Below are positions 51,742 through 61,674 of a stretch of 64,000 bases of DNA, in pieces. A program made the translations under genes and the position numbers. This DNA comes from Burkholderia sp. L27(2015) (GTDB lineage: Bacteria; Pseudomonadota; Gammaproteobacteria; Burkholderiales; Burkholderiaceae), in assembly GCF_009765705.1 (NCBI RefSeq), contig NZ_LMUX01000017.1:517516-581515 (forward strand), written 5' to 3'. The notes below the pieces were generated by a model that was not told the origin of the DNA, did not search any database, and saw only the letters and a list, made by a program, of their open reading frames with translations. Position 1 is the first letter of the stretch, and each line of letters begins with the position of its first letter.

Positions 51742-53360
51742 TGCGCTCCTATCCGTATAGCCGGCACCGACGTTTCCGGCAAGCCGACGAGTTGCGCGAT
51801 CGGGTAGCCGTAATTCGCCACGGTCAATCCGATCATCAGCGCAACCCACAGGCTGATGCTATTCAACGCAACCGGCACCGACTTGACTTCATGGATGGGC
51901 GAACTGAACCGGTAAGCCGCCGGCGTGACTTTCGCGCTCAGGTGGCCCCGAATCAACACGATAAAGAACAAGATGGCCGACACCACCAGTATCGCGCCGC
52001 CGATAACCGAAAGCACCACGGAGAACGCCTCGGGCGCAATCGCAGGATCGCTGTAATCGAAGTAGGCCATGCGCCGCGGCATGCCGAGAATACCCACGTA
52101 ATGCCACGGAAAGGTCAGTACGATCATGCCGACAAACCATAGCCAGAGCTGGGCTCTCATCAAGCGCACGCTAGCCAGCACTCGGCCCGTCAGGTGAGGC
52201 CAGAGATCGTAAGCGATCGCAAAGTACATGATGACGATCGCGCCCGCGAAGATCAGATGAAAGTGTCCCGTGATCCATTGCGTGTTATGGATCGTGGAGT
52301 CCATCTGGTAGCTCATGTTGATGATGCCGCCGGCTCCACCGAAACCGAGCATCACGAACGAGAACGCAGTCGCCAACATGACGGGCCTATCCCACGGCAA
52401 CGCTTTGACCCAGCCGAACGGGCCCCGGCCACCCCGCAGGCGACTGGCGATCTCGGCCGATGCGCAAATCGTGAAAATGGTCAGCAGCGTCGGTATCGTC
52501 ACCAGTGCGGTGAATACCGAGTGTACGAACTTGAACCCCGAACCCACCTGAGGATCGGCGAACAAGTGGTGAATACCGATAGGCATCGATACCACCAGGA
52601 ACAGGATGAAGGAGATGCGCGCCATCGAATCGCTGTAGAGGCGCCCGCCGATTGCGCGCGGAAATATCGTGTAGTAGGCGATATAGGCTGGCACCAGCCA
52701 GAAGTAAACGATGGCGTGCAGCGTCCACGAGAAGAATACTCTGGCCAGTCCCGCATCGATCGTCGACGTGAAGCCGAGCGCGACCGGTAATATCTGGAAC
52801 AGGATTTCGACCGCCGCGCCCACCGCCGTCCAGCCCCACAAGCAGGCTCCGGCAACGTTGGCGAACATGGCGAGCGGCACGGGGCGACCCGGGTTTTCAC
52901 GCTTCCAGATACGCATGTTGATCAACATCAGCGCAACCCAGACCCACGAGCCCACGACCACCAGCACGACACCGATGTAGTAAAACGGGTTGCCTACCAT
53001 CGGCGGATAGAAGGTGTACAAGACCGAGGCTAGGCCCATCGACACCGGCACCATCGCCGTGACGGCGCCCACCGCCAGCAAACCGAAGCCGAGCCACGCC
53101 CATCGGCGCCCCACCAGCGGCTTGTTCAACGACAATTCGGTTATCGCGTAGCCGAATCCCATCGCGACCAGCGTCGGGAACACATAGCCCATCACCGTGC
53201 CGTGCGCGGTCACCGATCGGTAGTAGATTTCCGGATTCTGCAACCACGCATGCAGCGGACTGCGTATATACATCTGCCATTCGCCGAGCAACAGCGCGAG
53301 GCCGAAGGTTGCAAACGCCAGCCAGAAGTGAGCGAGAACGAGTCGTTTGCTATTGAACAC
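51738..53360 (-). CDS. B-type (ba3-like) cytochrome oxidase subunit I
   Basis: The 540-residue protein has about 13 TM helices and all haem-copper ligands: low-spin haem His53 and His368, CuB His215 with Tyr219 four residues on (HAIVY), CuB His264-His265 and high-spin haem His366 (TGHFH). The A-type glutamate of GHPEV is absent, so this is a B-type oxidase. These reduce O2 to water with high affinity. GTG 53360 has GGAGG seven bases upstream and is preferred over the ATG at 53411, which would overlap subunit II by 62 bases. No subunit III or assembly factor is in the operon. Confidence 0.92.
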   Translation of the reverse strand: MFNSKRLVLAHFWLAFATFGLALLLGEWQMYIRSPLHAWLQNPEIYYRSVTAHGTVMGYVFPTLVAMGFGYAITELSLNKPLVGRRWAWLGFGLLAVGAVTAMVPVSMGLASVLYTFYPPMVGNPFYYIGVVLVVVGSWVWVALMLINMRIWKRENPGRPVPLAMFANVAGACLWGWTAVGAAVEILFQILPVALGFTSTIDAGLARVFFSWTLHAIVYFWLVPAYIAYYTIFPRAIGGRLYSDSMARISFILFLVVSMPIGIHHLFADPQVGSGFKFVHSVFTALVTIPTLLTIFTICASAEIASRLRGGRGPFGWVKALPWDRPVMLATAFSFVMLGFGGAGGIINMSYQMDSTIHNTQWITGHFHLIFAGAIVIMYFAIAYDLWPHLTGRVLASVRLMRAQLWLWFVGMIVLTFPWHYVGILGMPRRMAYFDYSDPAIAPEAFSVVLSVIGGAILVVSAILFFIVLIRGHLSAKVTPAAYRFSSPIHEVKSVPVALNSISLWVALMIGLTVANYGYPIAQLVGLPETSVPAIRIGAQ

Positions 53361-53919
53361 AGCTGAGCCTCCGTGCCGTCGAAGCCATTTTGTAGAACGC
53401 GGATTTTTCAATCACCTTCAGGTGCGCCCACATACCCTCATGTCCGACGCCACAAAATTCGTGGCAGGGCATCAGATGCTCACCCGGTTTGTCGAACGTC
53501 GTCTTGAACGTCGAGATATAGCCCGGCTCGAGCATGGTATTGACGTTGGTGTCCATGATCAGGAATCCGTGCACGACGTCGGCGCTGGTCGCCCGGAAAG
53601 TAATGGGCGTGTCGGCCGGAACCAATATGCATTGAGGCGTGAACGAGTATTGCTGGGCAATCACGCGTGTCGTGACCGAACCGTCGGGATCCACGCCACT
53701 GCCCAGGTTGCTCTCGACAAATTCGCCCGATATATGCAAGGTGGTCGGGTTGATCGTTTCCACACGCGATGGAGGCATGACGGCCCAATGCAGGCTGGTG
53801 AAAATCACGATCGCGACGAGCACCGCAATGATGCCGGTCATGAACATGGCCCAGCGTCGCTCGACACGTACGGCAATGTCTGAGTCGTCGCTAGGATCGG
53901 GAACGGAAGACGCCGGCAT
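53350..53919 (-). CDS. cytochrome oxidase subunit II with CuA site
   Basis: The 189-residue protein has one TM helix (about 24-46) and a periplasmic cupredoxin domain. The dinuclear CuA ligands are complete: His117, Cys152, Glu154, Cys156, His160 and Met163 (MPCHEFCGVGHEGMW). One TM helix and short length fit B-type subunit II. It takes electrons from cytochrome c and passes them to subunit I, whose GTG start it overlaps by 11 bases. Confidence 0.93.
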   Translation of the reverse strand: MPASSVPDPSDDSDIAVRVERRWAMFMTGIIAVLVAIVIFTSLHWAVMPPSRVETINPTTLHISGEFVESNLGSGVDPDGSVTTRVIAQQYSFTPQCILVPADTPITFRATSADVVHGFLIMDTNVNTMLEPGYISTFKTTFDKPGEHLMPCHEFCGVGHEGMWAHLKVIEKSAFYKMASTARRLSCVQ

Positions 53920-53928
53920 GGGGAGTTC

Positions 53929-54138
53929 TCAGTGGATAAAACCGCGGGGCAAATACACCAGGAAATAAAACGCGAACCACAGCCCGATCACGACAGCCAC
54001 GGCGGTGCCTGCAATGGCAATGGCGCCACGCGGCCCTTCTCTCACGATGCGTGCCACGGCCTCCTGCTGCGCCGCATGCTCGGCGTCGTGATCGAGCTCA
54101 TGGGCGTGATCATTGCGATCGTCGTTGGAATCGCTCAT
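53929..54138 (-). CDS. small single-span membrane protein of the oxidase (subunit IIa-like)
   Basis: The 69-residue protein has an acidic, His-rich N-terminal half (SDSNDDRNDHAHELDHDAEH) and one TM helix (IAGTAVAVVIGLWFAFYFLV) ending LPRGFIH. Position, nine bases before subunit II, suggests an accessory subunit like the one-helix subunit IIa of ba3 oxidases. The His/Asp tail could bind metal. ATG 54138 is preferred to the GTG/ATG-type start at 54177, which overlaps the upstream gene. Confidence 0.75.
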   Translation of the reverse strand: MSDSNDDRNDHAHELDHDAEHAAQQEAVARIVREGPRGAIAIAGTAVAVVIGLWFAFYFLVYLPRGFIH

Positions 54139-54148
54139 CGATTTTTCC

Positions 54149-55438
54149 TCATTCGGCCGGCACCGAACGCAAGTCATTGACGTCCTTGATGGTTACCGGC
54201 GTGCCGTGGTTACCCCAGGCGGTCCGAATGAAAGTCACCACCGCCGCAATTTCTTCGTCACCGAGTATCTGCGCGAACGGCGGCATCCCGTACGGAGCAG
54301 GATTGAGCGCCGTTCCGGGCGCGTACCCGCCGATCAAGACCATCCGGATCGGGTTGACCGCCGAGGTCATCTGGATCGACTGATTATTGGCCAGCGGCGG
54401 GAAATCGGGCGGCTTGCCGCGTCCCATGCCGCCGTGACAGATGGCGCATTGCGCATCGTAGACCTTGCTGCCCAACTGATACTGGTGGTCCGTCTGCGAG
54501 CCGGTCTTATTTGCGCCGGCACCGGCGGCCACCGGCGCCGGCGAAGTATCGGCGGTGCGCTGCGGCAACGTCTTGAGATACACCGCCATGGCGCGGATAT
54601 CATCCGCGGAGAGGTATTGCAGGCTGTCGAACACCACCTCTGCCATCGGCCCGTACACAGCGCCACGGTGGGACACTCCGCTTCTGAGCAGGGCTTCGAT
54701 ATCCTCGGTGCTCCACTCGCCGAGGCCGGCTTCCTTGTTCGAGGTCAGTGAGGGCGCGTACCACGCCTGCATCGGGATCAATCCCCCTTCGAACGCCTGC
54801 GACTCCGAGCTGCCGCCCAGCGCATTAATGGCGGTATGACACATCGCGCAGTGACCCAGGCCCTGCACCAGGTAAGCACCGCGGTTCCACTCTGTCGACT
54901 GGCTCTTGTCGGGGACAAACTCTCCTTCGTGAAAATACAGCGTGCGCCAGCCCAGCAGCAAGGAACGGTTGTTGTAGGGGAAACGCAGTTCATTCGGTTT
55001 ATTGCGCTGTTTGACCGGAGGAACCGATTTCAAATAAGCAAAGATCGCGTCCGAATCGGCACGTGTGACCTTGGTGTAGGAGCCGAACGGCATCGCGGGG
55101 TATATCAGGCTCCCGTCGCGCGATCGCCCGTTGTGCATCGTCGTATAAAACTGCTCGGCGGTCCATTTGCCGATCCCGTATTCCTTGTCGGACGAGATAT
55201 TCGGTGTGTACAAGGTGCCGAACGGTGTGACCATCGGCCGACGGCCGCCAAACAATTTGTCTCCGGGCACCGTGTGGCACGCGATACAGTCGCCGGCGCG
55301 CGCGAGGTACTCGCCCCGGGCGATGACATCGGTACTGCTTTGAGCGGCATAAGCCGCGCTTGCGCTCACGCCTAAGACCGCGACTAGGTAAATGAAGCGG
55401 CTGATGAAATGAAAAGCTCGCACATGCACCCCGCTCAT
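54149..55438 (-). CDS. triheme cytochrome c, AdhB-like dehydrogenase subunit
   Basis: The 429-residue secreted protein has a signal peptide (to about residue 31, AAYAAQ) and three cytochrome c domains with CIACH (51-55), CAMCH (197-201) and CAICH (331-335). This is the layout of the cytochrome subunit of alcohol, gluconate and sorbitol dehydrogenases. No dehydrogenase flavin or quinone subunit is found next to it. It may work as an electron wire from an unlinked periplasmic dehydrogenase to the oxidase. Its ATG overlaps the upstream cytochrome stop (ATGA). Confidence 0.9.
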   Translation of the reverse strand: MSGVHVRAFHFISRFIYLVAVLGVSASAAYAAQSSTDVIARGEYLARAGDCIACHTVPGDKLFGGRRPMVTPFGTLYTPNISSDKEYGIGKWTAEQFYTTMHNGRSRDGSLIYPAMPFGSYTKVTRADSDAIFAYLKSVPPVKQRNKPNELRFPYNNRSLLLGWRTLYFHEGEFVPDKSQSTEWNRGAYLVQGLGHCAMCHTAINALGGSSESQAFEGGLIPMQAWYAPSLTSNKEAGLGEWSTEDIEALLRSGVSHRGAVYGPMAEVVFDSLQYLSADDIRAMAVYLKTLPQRTADTSPAPVAAGAGANKTGSQTDHQYQLGSKVYDAQCAICHGGMGRGKPPDFPPLANNQSIQMTSAVNPIRMVLIGGYAPGTALNPAPYGMPPFAQILGDEEIAAVVTFIRTAWGNHGTPVTIKDVNDLRSVPAE

Positions 55439-56145
55439 TTAGGTTCGCTACCGCAAGCGAGCGGCATCTTGATCGCACCGCGCTGGATGGGCGAGGCCGA
55501 CGAGGGTGCCGGCTGCGACGACAGCCACGCCGCCACAGCCGTGACGTCGTCCTCGGTCAGGCGCGCCGCGACCTGTTGCATGCAATCGGGTGCTGCCGCC
55601 GTGCGGGTACCGTAACGCCATGCGCCCAGTTGCGAGCTAATGTATTGCGAATGTAGTCCGAGCAGGCCGGGGATAGCCGGTTCCATACCGGTCAGCGCCG
55701 CGCCGTGGCAGCTCGCGCACGCGGGAATAGCGTGGCCTGGGTCGCCGCTCGTGACCAGCATCTGCCCGCGGGCAAGCACGTCCGCGCCCACGCTCGGTGC
55801 AGGCAATGACGGAAAAGGTGGACGCTCTTGAGCAAAGTAATCTGCGATCCGCTGCAAATAGGGATCCGGCAGATAAGCCAGCAGGTAATTCATCGGCGGA
55901 TATACACGCCGGCCTTGTTTGAACGCAAGCAGCTGGTTATAGAGGTAACCGGCAGGCTTGCCGGCCAGTCGCGGGAAATAATCGTTGTCGGTGCCCTGCC
56001 CCTGCTGCCCGTGACACGCGGCGCAGGCCATCACGCGCGCCTGCATCGTGTCCGGTGCGCGCTCGCTCGAGGCGTCCTGGGAGAACACGCGGCCCGCGGA
56101 GAAAATTAGCGATGCAAGAATCAGCCATTTAAGGTGACGTCGCAC
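55435..56145 (-). CDS. secreted dihaem cytochrome c (c4-like), first gene of oxidase operon
   Basis: The 236-residue protein has a signal peptide (RRHLKWLILASLIFSAG) and two cytochrome c domains with CAACH (41-45) and CASCH (143-147), the c4 pattern. GTG 56145 has GAGG seven bases upstream and begins at the signal peptide; the frame to 56220 reads promoter sequence. The operon's promoter should lie in 56146-56376. Confidence 0.9.
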   Translation of the reverse strand: MRRHLKWLILASLIFSAGRVFSQDASSERAPDTMQARVMACAACHGQQGQGTDNDYFPRLAGKPAGYLYNQLLAFKQGRRVYPPMNYLLAYLPDPYLQRIADYFAQERPPFPSLPAPSVGADVLARGQMLVTSGDPGHAIPACASCHGAALTGMEPAIPGLLGLHSQYISSQLGAWRYGTRTAAAPDCMQQVAARLTEDDVTAVAAWLSSQPAPSSASPIQRGAIKMPLACGSEPK

Positions 56146-56376
56146 TTGGAAGCCTCGCTGGTCGTTAAACCTTGTTCTGCCCACGGGAGTGCAGTTGCGG
56201 CCTACGTGGCGTGGCGTCAAGCAGCTCGATGACAGTTCGTGTCACCGACCTTAATTATGGGTATCGACGCACATCGCCTGAAAACTGCTCTTGCAGCATA
56301 AGTCAGTATCCTGATATTAGCAATTCACCTCGCCCGGGGGCGCGCTATGTGCGTCGTCACGCAATGGTCATCATTG

Positions 56377-57171
56377 TTATTTGACCAGTCCGATCAGTGC
56401 CGTGTGCAGCCCAACCGAACTGGCCACAATGCCATCGGCGCCGAACCCGAACGCAGCGCCCGCGCAGTCGCTGAGCGCGCCGCCCGCCTCCTCGACCAGA
56501 TGCGCGCCGGCAAACCAGTCGTAGATATCCCGGCCGGGCTCCCAGTAGGCATCCAGCCTTCCGGCCGCGACATAGGCTAGCTGTAGCGACGCCGAGGCCA
56601 GCATGCGAACCACGAATACCTGCGCGGCTACCCGCTTGAGCGTATCCGCGGCCGCAGGTAAGGCGGCGCCATCCGAGCTTGCGGCGATCGGCAAAGCCGT
56701 ACCGACCACGGCACCTGCGAGCGCCGTCTTGGTCCCGGTATGTATCGCGGTGCCGTTCAGATACGCGCCTTCGCCTGAGCGGGCCGTGAACATCTCCTGA
56801 CGCGACGGATCGTACACAAACGAGAGAACAACCCGGCCCGCGCTGACCAATGCCAGCGACGACGACCATAGCGGCAGACCTTGTGCGTAGTGATACGCGC
56901 CGTCGATAGGGTCGTATACCCAATAGGCGTCTGCAAACTCCGCACTCTGCTGCAAGTCGAGATCCATCTCCGCCTCTGACCAGGGGATCTCGGGATAGTG
57001 GGCGAGGAGCGCCTGTTTCAGCGTCGCGTCGGCCCAGGCGCTCGCCTGCTTGACTTGCCGGATCAAACTCGCGACATCGGTGCCGGCCAACGCACCTGTC
57101 TTCGATGCATGCAACTGGTCGGTCGCGCCGCGCAACAGCGCCGCGCAAATCGCTGGGTCGATAGTGTTCAT
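56377..57171 (-). CDS. inositol-monophosphatase-family protein with altered active site
   Basis: The 264-residue protein follows the IMPase/SuhB/CysQ fold, but its motifs differ from the canonical ones. DPIDGAYHY replaces DPIDGT, so the metal-binding Thr is Ala. The GEE-type motif reads SEAEMD. Near the C-terminus YDWFAGAHLVEEAGG keeps the usual Asp of WDxAAG. It could be a phosphatase with changed metal use, or a non-canonical member. ATG 57171 has GGAAG upstream. It diverges from the TetR gene, which probably controls it. Confidence 0.82.
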   Translation of the reverse strand: MNTIDPAICAALLRGATDQLHASKTGALAGTDVASLIRQVKQASAWADATLKQALLAHYPEIPWSEAEMDLDLQQSAEFADAYWVYDPIDGAYHYAQGLPLWSSSLALVSAGRVVLSFVYDPSRQEMFTARSGEGAYLNGTAIHTGTKTALAGAVVGTALPIAASSDGAALPAAADTLKRVAAQVFVVRMLASASLQLAYVAAGRLDAYWEPGRDIYDWFAGAHLVEEAGGALSDCAGAAFGFGADGIVASSVGLHTALIGLVK

Positions 57172-57241
57172 GGAGAGCTTCCTTGGAATGATGTCAGTGG
57201 GCACGCTAGAACCCGTGTTCCGGGCTTGATCGGTGATAATA

Positions 57242-57255
57242 TGAGCAAAAGCTCA
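57242..57255. promoter_or_regulatory. palindrome TGAGC-AAAA-GCTCA in the divergent TetR region
   Basis: A perfect 5-4-5 dyad lies 24 bases upstream of the TetR start and 71 bases from the phosphatase-like start. Position and symmetry suit a TetR operator. Confidence 0.45.
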
Positions 57256-57278
57256 CTTTTCATACTCGCATTCCCCGC

Positions 57279-57899
57279 ATGGCTCCCAAGCAAGCACGAA
57301 CGCCCCTGGCGCCCCGTAAGACGCCCACGCAGCGCCGCTCCGCCGACACCGTCGACGCGATCATCGAGGCCGCGGCTCGCATTCTTGAAGAACAGGGTTT
57401 CGAGGGCTACACGACTAACGCGGTAGCGCAGCGCGCTGGCGTAAGCATCGGCTCGCTCTATCAATACTTTCCCGGCAAGGACGCGCTCACGAGTGCGCTG
57501 ATCGAGCGCGAAACGACGGTGTTGCTCGCCAATATCGGCACGGCAACGCACGCATCGGATTGGGCAACTGGGCTGCGCGCGATGATCTCGGCGGCGGTAG
57601 CCCATCAACTTCAGCGCCCGCGGCTGGCCAGGTTGCTCGATATCGAGGAAAGCCGGTTGCCGATCCAACCGCGCAATCACCGTGTATTCGATATGGTTCA
57701 AGCGGCAGTCGTCGCGCTGTTGCGCATGAATCCGGCTTGGGCCCCGGCCGATTTGCCGGTCATGGCGTTCGACATCGTGGCCATGGTCAGAGGTTTGACC
57801 GATGCGGCGGGCGAGTGTGGTGGAGCGCGCGTCGAGGCCTTGGAACGCAGGGTCTTGCGCGCCGTGTTCGGCTATTTGAGTTGGGAAGAGCCGCGGTAA
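57279..57899 (+). CDS. TetR-family regulator
   Basis: The 206-residue protein has a basic N-terminal arm and the TetR helix-turn-helix (AIIEAAARILEEQGFEGYTTNAVAQRAGVSIGSLYQYFPGKDAL split in two by its turn). The ligand-binding C-terminal half is all helical (RLARLLDIEESRLPIQ). It lies head to head with the IMPase-like gene. No effector is predictable. Confidence 0.92.
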   Translation: MAPKQARTPLAPRKTPTQRRSADTVDAIIEAAARILEEQGFEGYTTNAVAQRAGVSIGSLYQYFPGKDALTSALIERETTVLLANIGTATHASDWATGLRAMISAAVAHQLQRPRLARLLDIEESRLPIQPRNHRVFDMVQAAVVALLRMNPAWAPADLPVMAFDIVAMVRGLTDAAGECGGARVEALERRVLRAVFGYLSWEEPR

Positions 57900-58147
57900 G
57901 CTGGGCGGCGCTGCGCATCTTGCAGGTGGCGCGACGCACTCGGGCCAGTGGCGCGGCACGCTTGAGCGAGTGACGCGGCGCGCATGGGCACGTGCGTGAC
58001 CCGGCTGGCGGAAATGTCGGCGTGGATTTCGCGCTTCGCGCGGTGCTTGGGGTCTGAAGCGGCGCGCGACTTACGCGCACAAACGTGCGTCATAGCGACG
58101 ATCACTATGATAAGCTCGCCAGCCGTATCCCTCAGAACACTTCCGGC

Positions 58148-61100
58148 ATGGTCATGGTTGTTTTCAGTTGGCTGGGCGCATCCGTCGTCTGGCTCATTCC
58201 ATTTTTTATAGAGCGAGCGCTGGCCTTGTTGGCCGGTGCGGCCGCGCGCGGCACTGGCACACTCCGGGTCTGGCTCGGCGCCGGGCTGACCTACGTCGCC
58301 AGTTGTGTCGCCGAGGCGCTTGCGACCGGCAGCGTTGCCGGGTGGCCCCACGGCGGCATCCTGGGACGTTGGCTGAGCGGTGCACTTAGCGGCGCGATTG
58401 GATGGCCGCTTTCGGTGTCTTCGTCTTTCATTGTGCTGGGGTTGGCGCTTTACTTCTACGTCGCAGGCATGCGAAGCCGGCTCGCACAGGGATGGTCTAC
58501 CGAAGGCGGTCGAAATGCGGCGGAGAAATCGGCGCCGCGAGCCACTGGGTCCAATACGGGTTATTTCGCTGGCCTGCGTGCGTCTTCCGCTGGTGCTTCC
58601 GGTAGAGATCGAAATGGAGATCGAAGCGGAGATCGAACGCCAAGCAGGGGCTCAAGCAAAATTTCCACCGGGGCTCGCATGAGTTCCGGCCTGACGGTTC
58701 CGACGCGAGCGTCGATACGTGAGCACAGCGACGCGATGCAGCGTGGTCGTGGTTCCAAGACAGGCAACGCACGGTCGGCCACCACCAGCTCGGCGCGACC
58801 GTTGCCGACTAGCGCTGTTGGTAAAGCCGGTGCCTGGCAGGCGACGACGGGGAATGTGGCCGCGAAGCCGGTCGTCTCGCGCTCACCGATTAAGGCACCT
58901 GCTGTTTCGCCGTCTTCCACTTCAGCGACAGCTTCGACATTGACTGCTGCGCCTTATTCCGCCAAACCGTCTTCCTTTGCCCCCTCGTCTGTAGGGTCCT
59001 CGCCTGTAGGGTCCTCACCCGTTGCGAGACGCACCGATTCGAGGCCTGCCGCCGCGCGTGCTCCAACATCGGTCGCGCCGCTGACGCCACTTGCGACACA
59101 GTTGCCACCGCCGTTCCGGGTGCTTCCATCGGCCGGCGCGATGCTCCAAACACCTTCGGCGTCGACCGGCAAAACACAGTCTGGTTTGTCGTCTACGTCA
59201 TCCGGTGCAACTGCGTCAGCTTCAGATGACGGCATGTCGCCGCAAGAAATCCGCGCGCGCCTCGCGGCGATTACGCAACGCGCTTCGCAGTGGGGCGAAT
59301 TACCCGCTAAAGAGACGCCACCCGCAAGCGATGGCTCGCCGGAAGCGACCAACGCCTACGCGGGAGCGGAAACCGAAGCCAACGCTCGGACTGCCGCTGG
59401 AACTGCCGCTGGAACTGTTCTTGGAACTGTTGTTGTGAGCGCCGCCGCCGAACCCTTGCCGATGTCGGCACATTCGGTGGAAAGCTCGGATCAAGCGTTC
59501 CCAACAGCACCTAACGGTCTGCAGCAAAAGCCAGTGGCCAATCTGTCCACATCGCCATCGTCGCCTGTGTCCGAGCCATTTGCTCAGCCACCTTCGATCG
59601 AACCCGAGTCAATAAATCCTCCGGCTCATCAAGAGCCCACAGGATTTGAGCCCACGCGACTTGAGTCCCTGCACGGCCGCCGACTAGCCGCGGCAAACGA
59701 CCCGGTCGCCCCGATGGCTCCATCCTTCTCCGGCGATATCGGTTTCCACCCCGCCCCCGACGACTTAGGCACAACGACGCCCCCGACAGCTCACGCCACG
59801 ACAACCGCTCACGTCGCGATGACCCACGCATCGGCACTGCCGAATTCGTCCCCGTCGATTCCGTCGCCCGCGATTTCGTCTGCGTCGATTTCGCCGATGC
59901 CCCCCCTCGCAGTAGTTTCGACCACGCCGCCCGCCCCTGCGGCCGCGCCGATTCACGTCACGCCGATTCACGCCACATCGACTGACTCCACATCGCCTTA
60001 CGACACCCCAGCGCCGCGCTCAAGCCACTACGCGCATTTTGAATTGCCACCGGTGTCCTTGTTGGCGCGCGCCACGGTCGAGGCCGAGCCGATCACGGCG
60101 CTATCGCTAGCGGAAAAAGGCGAGCTGATCGAACAGCGCCTGCGGGAATTCAAAGTGCCAGTCACCGTAATAGGCGCCGAAGCCGGCCCGGTGATCACGC
60201 GCTTCGAAATCGAACCCGCGGTAGGTGTGCGCGGCGCCCAGATCGTCGGCCTGATGAAGGATTTGTCACGCGGGCTGGGACTGACCTCCGTGCGCGTGGT
60301 CGAAACGATACCGGGCAAAACCTGCATGGGGCTGGAGTTGCCCAACGTCCAGCGGCAAACCATCCGGCTTTCGGAAATCCTGGAATCGCAAGCCTATCGC
60401 GATCACGAGTCGCCGCTGGCGCTGGCCATGGGCAAAGATATCACCGGCAATCCGGTGGTGATCGATCTGGCGCGCGCGCCACACATGCTGGTGGCAGGCA
60501 CCACCGGATCGGGCAAGTCGGTCGCGATCAACGCGATGATACTTTCGCTGCTTTACAAAGCGACGCCCGACGATGTGCGGCTCATCATGATAGATCCGAA
60601 GATGCTGGAGCTATCGGTCTATGGCGACATCCCGCATCTGCTTGCGCCGGTCGTCACCGATATGCGGCTCGCCGCACACGCGCTGAACTGGTGCGTCGGT
60701 GAGATGGAACGCCGCTACCGCCTGCTGTCAGCCATGGGCGTGCGCAATCTGGCCGGCTACAACCAAAAGATCCGCCAGGCACGCGCCGCGGGGAAATTTA
60801 TCGGCAACCCGTTCAGCCTGACACCCGATGCGCCGGAGCCGCTGGACACGCTCTCGCTGATCGTGGTGGTCATCGACGAGTTGGCCGACCTGATGATGGT
60901 GGCCGGCAAGAAGATCGAGGAACTGATCGCGCGTCTGGCGCAAAAGGCACGCGCCGCCGGTATCCACCTGATCCTGGCGACACAACGGCCATCGGTCGAC
61001 GTCATTACCGGGTTGATCAAAGCCAATATCCCGACCCGCGTTGCATTCCAGGTGTCGTCGAAAATCGATTCCAGAACGATCCTCGACCAGATGGGCGCCG

Positions 61101-61513
61101 AGTCGCTGCTGGGCCAGGGCGACATGCTATTCCTGCCCCCTGGCACCGGTTATCCGCAGCGCGTGCATGGCGCATTCGTGGCCGACGAGGAAGTGCATAA
61201 GGTCGTGGAGTATCTGAAGCAATTCGGCGAACCGCAGTACGAGGAAAGCATCCTGGCTGGACCCACCGGCGAAGCCGGTGCCTCGGACTTGTTCGGCGAG
61301 GAACCCGATGCCGAGGCCGATCCGCTCTATGACGAAGCCGTGACGTTTGTGGTGCGCGCGCGCCGTGCGTCGATTTCCTCAGTGCAACGCCAGTTCCGCA
61401 TTGGCTATAACCGTGCGGCGCGCCTGGTGGAACAAATGGAAAGCGCTGGGCTCGTGTCGGCAATGTCCAGCGGCGGCACGCGTGAAGTGCTGGCGCCTGG
61501 ACCTTCTGATTAG
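58148..61513 (+). CDS. ftsK: FtsK/SpoIIIE-type DNA translocase
   Basis: The protein (about 1121 residues) moves chromosome DNA at the division septum. The N-terminus has about three hydrophobic segments (1-30, 46-66, 85-110), fewer than the classical four. About 500 residues of Pro/Ser/Thr/Ala-rich linker follow, then alpha ([22 protein letters not shown]), the beta RecA motor with Walker [13 protein letters not shown] near residue 783 and Walker [13 protein letters not shown], and a gamma winged helix ([24 protein letters not shown]) that reads KOPS-type polar sequences. The start is uncertain: ATG 58148 or GTG 58085; no clear ribosome site. It is not beside lolA or trxB as the main FtsK often is. 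Confidence 0.88.
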   Translation: MVMVVFSWLGASVVWLIPFFIERALALLAGAAARGTGTLRVWLGAGLTYVASCVAEALATGSVAGWPHGGILGRWLSGALSGAIGWPLSVSSSFIVLGLALYFYVAGMRSRLAQGWSTEGGRNAAEKSAPRATGSNTGYFAGLRASSAGASGRDRNGDRSGDRTPSRGSSKISTGARMSSGLTVPTRASIREHSDAMQRGRGSKTGNARSATTSSARPLPTSAVGKAGAWQATTGNVAAKPVVSRSPIKAPAVSPSSTSATASTLTAAPYSAKPSSFAPSSVGSSPVGSSPVARRTDSRPAAARAPTSVAPLTPLATQLPPPFRVLPSAGAMLQTPSASTGKTQSGLSSTSSGATASASDDGMSPQEIRARLAAITQRASQWGELPAKETPPASDGSPEATNAYAGAETEANARTAAGTAAGTVLGTVVVSAAAEPLPMSAHSVESSDQAFPTAPNGLQQKPVANLSTSPSSPVSEPFAQPPSIEPESINPPAHQEPTGFEPTRLESLHGRRLAAANDPVAPMAPSFSGDIGFHPAPDDLGTTTPPTAHATTTAHVAMTHASALPNSSPSIPSPAISSASISPMPPLAVVSTTPPAPAAAPIHVTPIHATSTDSTSPYDTPAPRSSHYAHFELPPVSLLARATVEAEPITALSLAEKGELIEQRLREFKVPVTVIGAEAGPVITRFEIEPAVGVRGAQIVGLMKDLSRGLGLTSVRVVETIPGKTCMGLELPNVQRQTIRLSEILESQAYRDHESPLALAMGKDITGNPVVIDLARAPHMLVAGTTGSGKSVAINAMILSLLYKATPDDVRLIMIDPKMLELSVYGDIPHLLAPVVTDMRLAAHALNWCVGEMERRYRLLSAMGVRNLAGYNQKIRQARAAGKFIGNPFSLTPDAPEPLDTLSLIVVVIDELADLMMVAGKKIEELIARLAQKARAAGIHLILATQRPSVDVITGLIKANIPTRVAFQVSSKIDSRTILDQMGAESLLGQGDMLFLPPGTGYPQRVHGAFVADEEVHKVVEYLKQFGEPQYEESILAGPTGEAGASDLFGEEPDAEADPLYDEAVTFVVRARRASISSVQRQFRIGYNRAARLVEQMESAGLVSAMSSGGTREVLAPGPSD

Positions 61514-61557
61514 TCACGGCATGTGCACGAGGGCATTATTCGCACAAATCCAATAGT

Positions 61558-61587
61558 GTGTTCGGATTAATCGGGTTTATCCGACAC
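61558..61587. other. hairpin after ftsK
   Basis: GTGTTCGGAT (61558-61567) pairs with ATCCGACAC (61579-61587) with one bulged T. It lies between ftsK and the small membrane gene. No T run follows; it may be an attenuator or a weak terminator. Confidence 0.35.
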
Positions 61588-61674
61588 CTTCATCGTCCTA
61601 AGATGATTCAACTGCTGACGCGACGCGGTACACGCTTTGTGTTCGGTGCTGACTTCGCTTTTAGGATGATAAAA

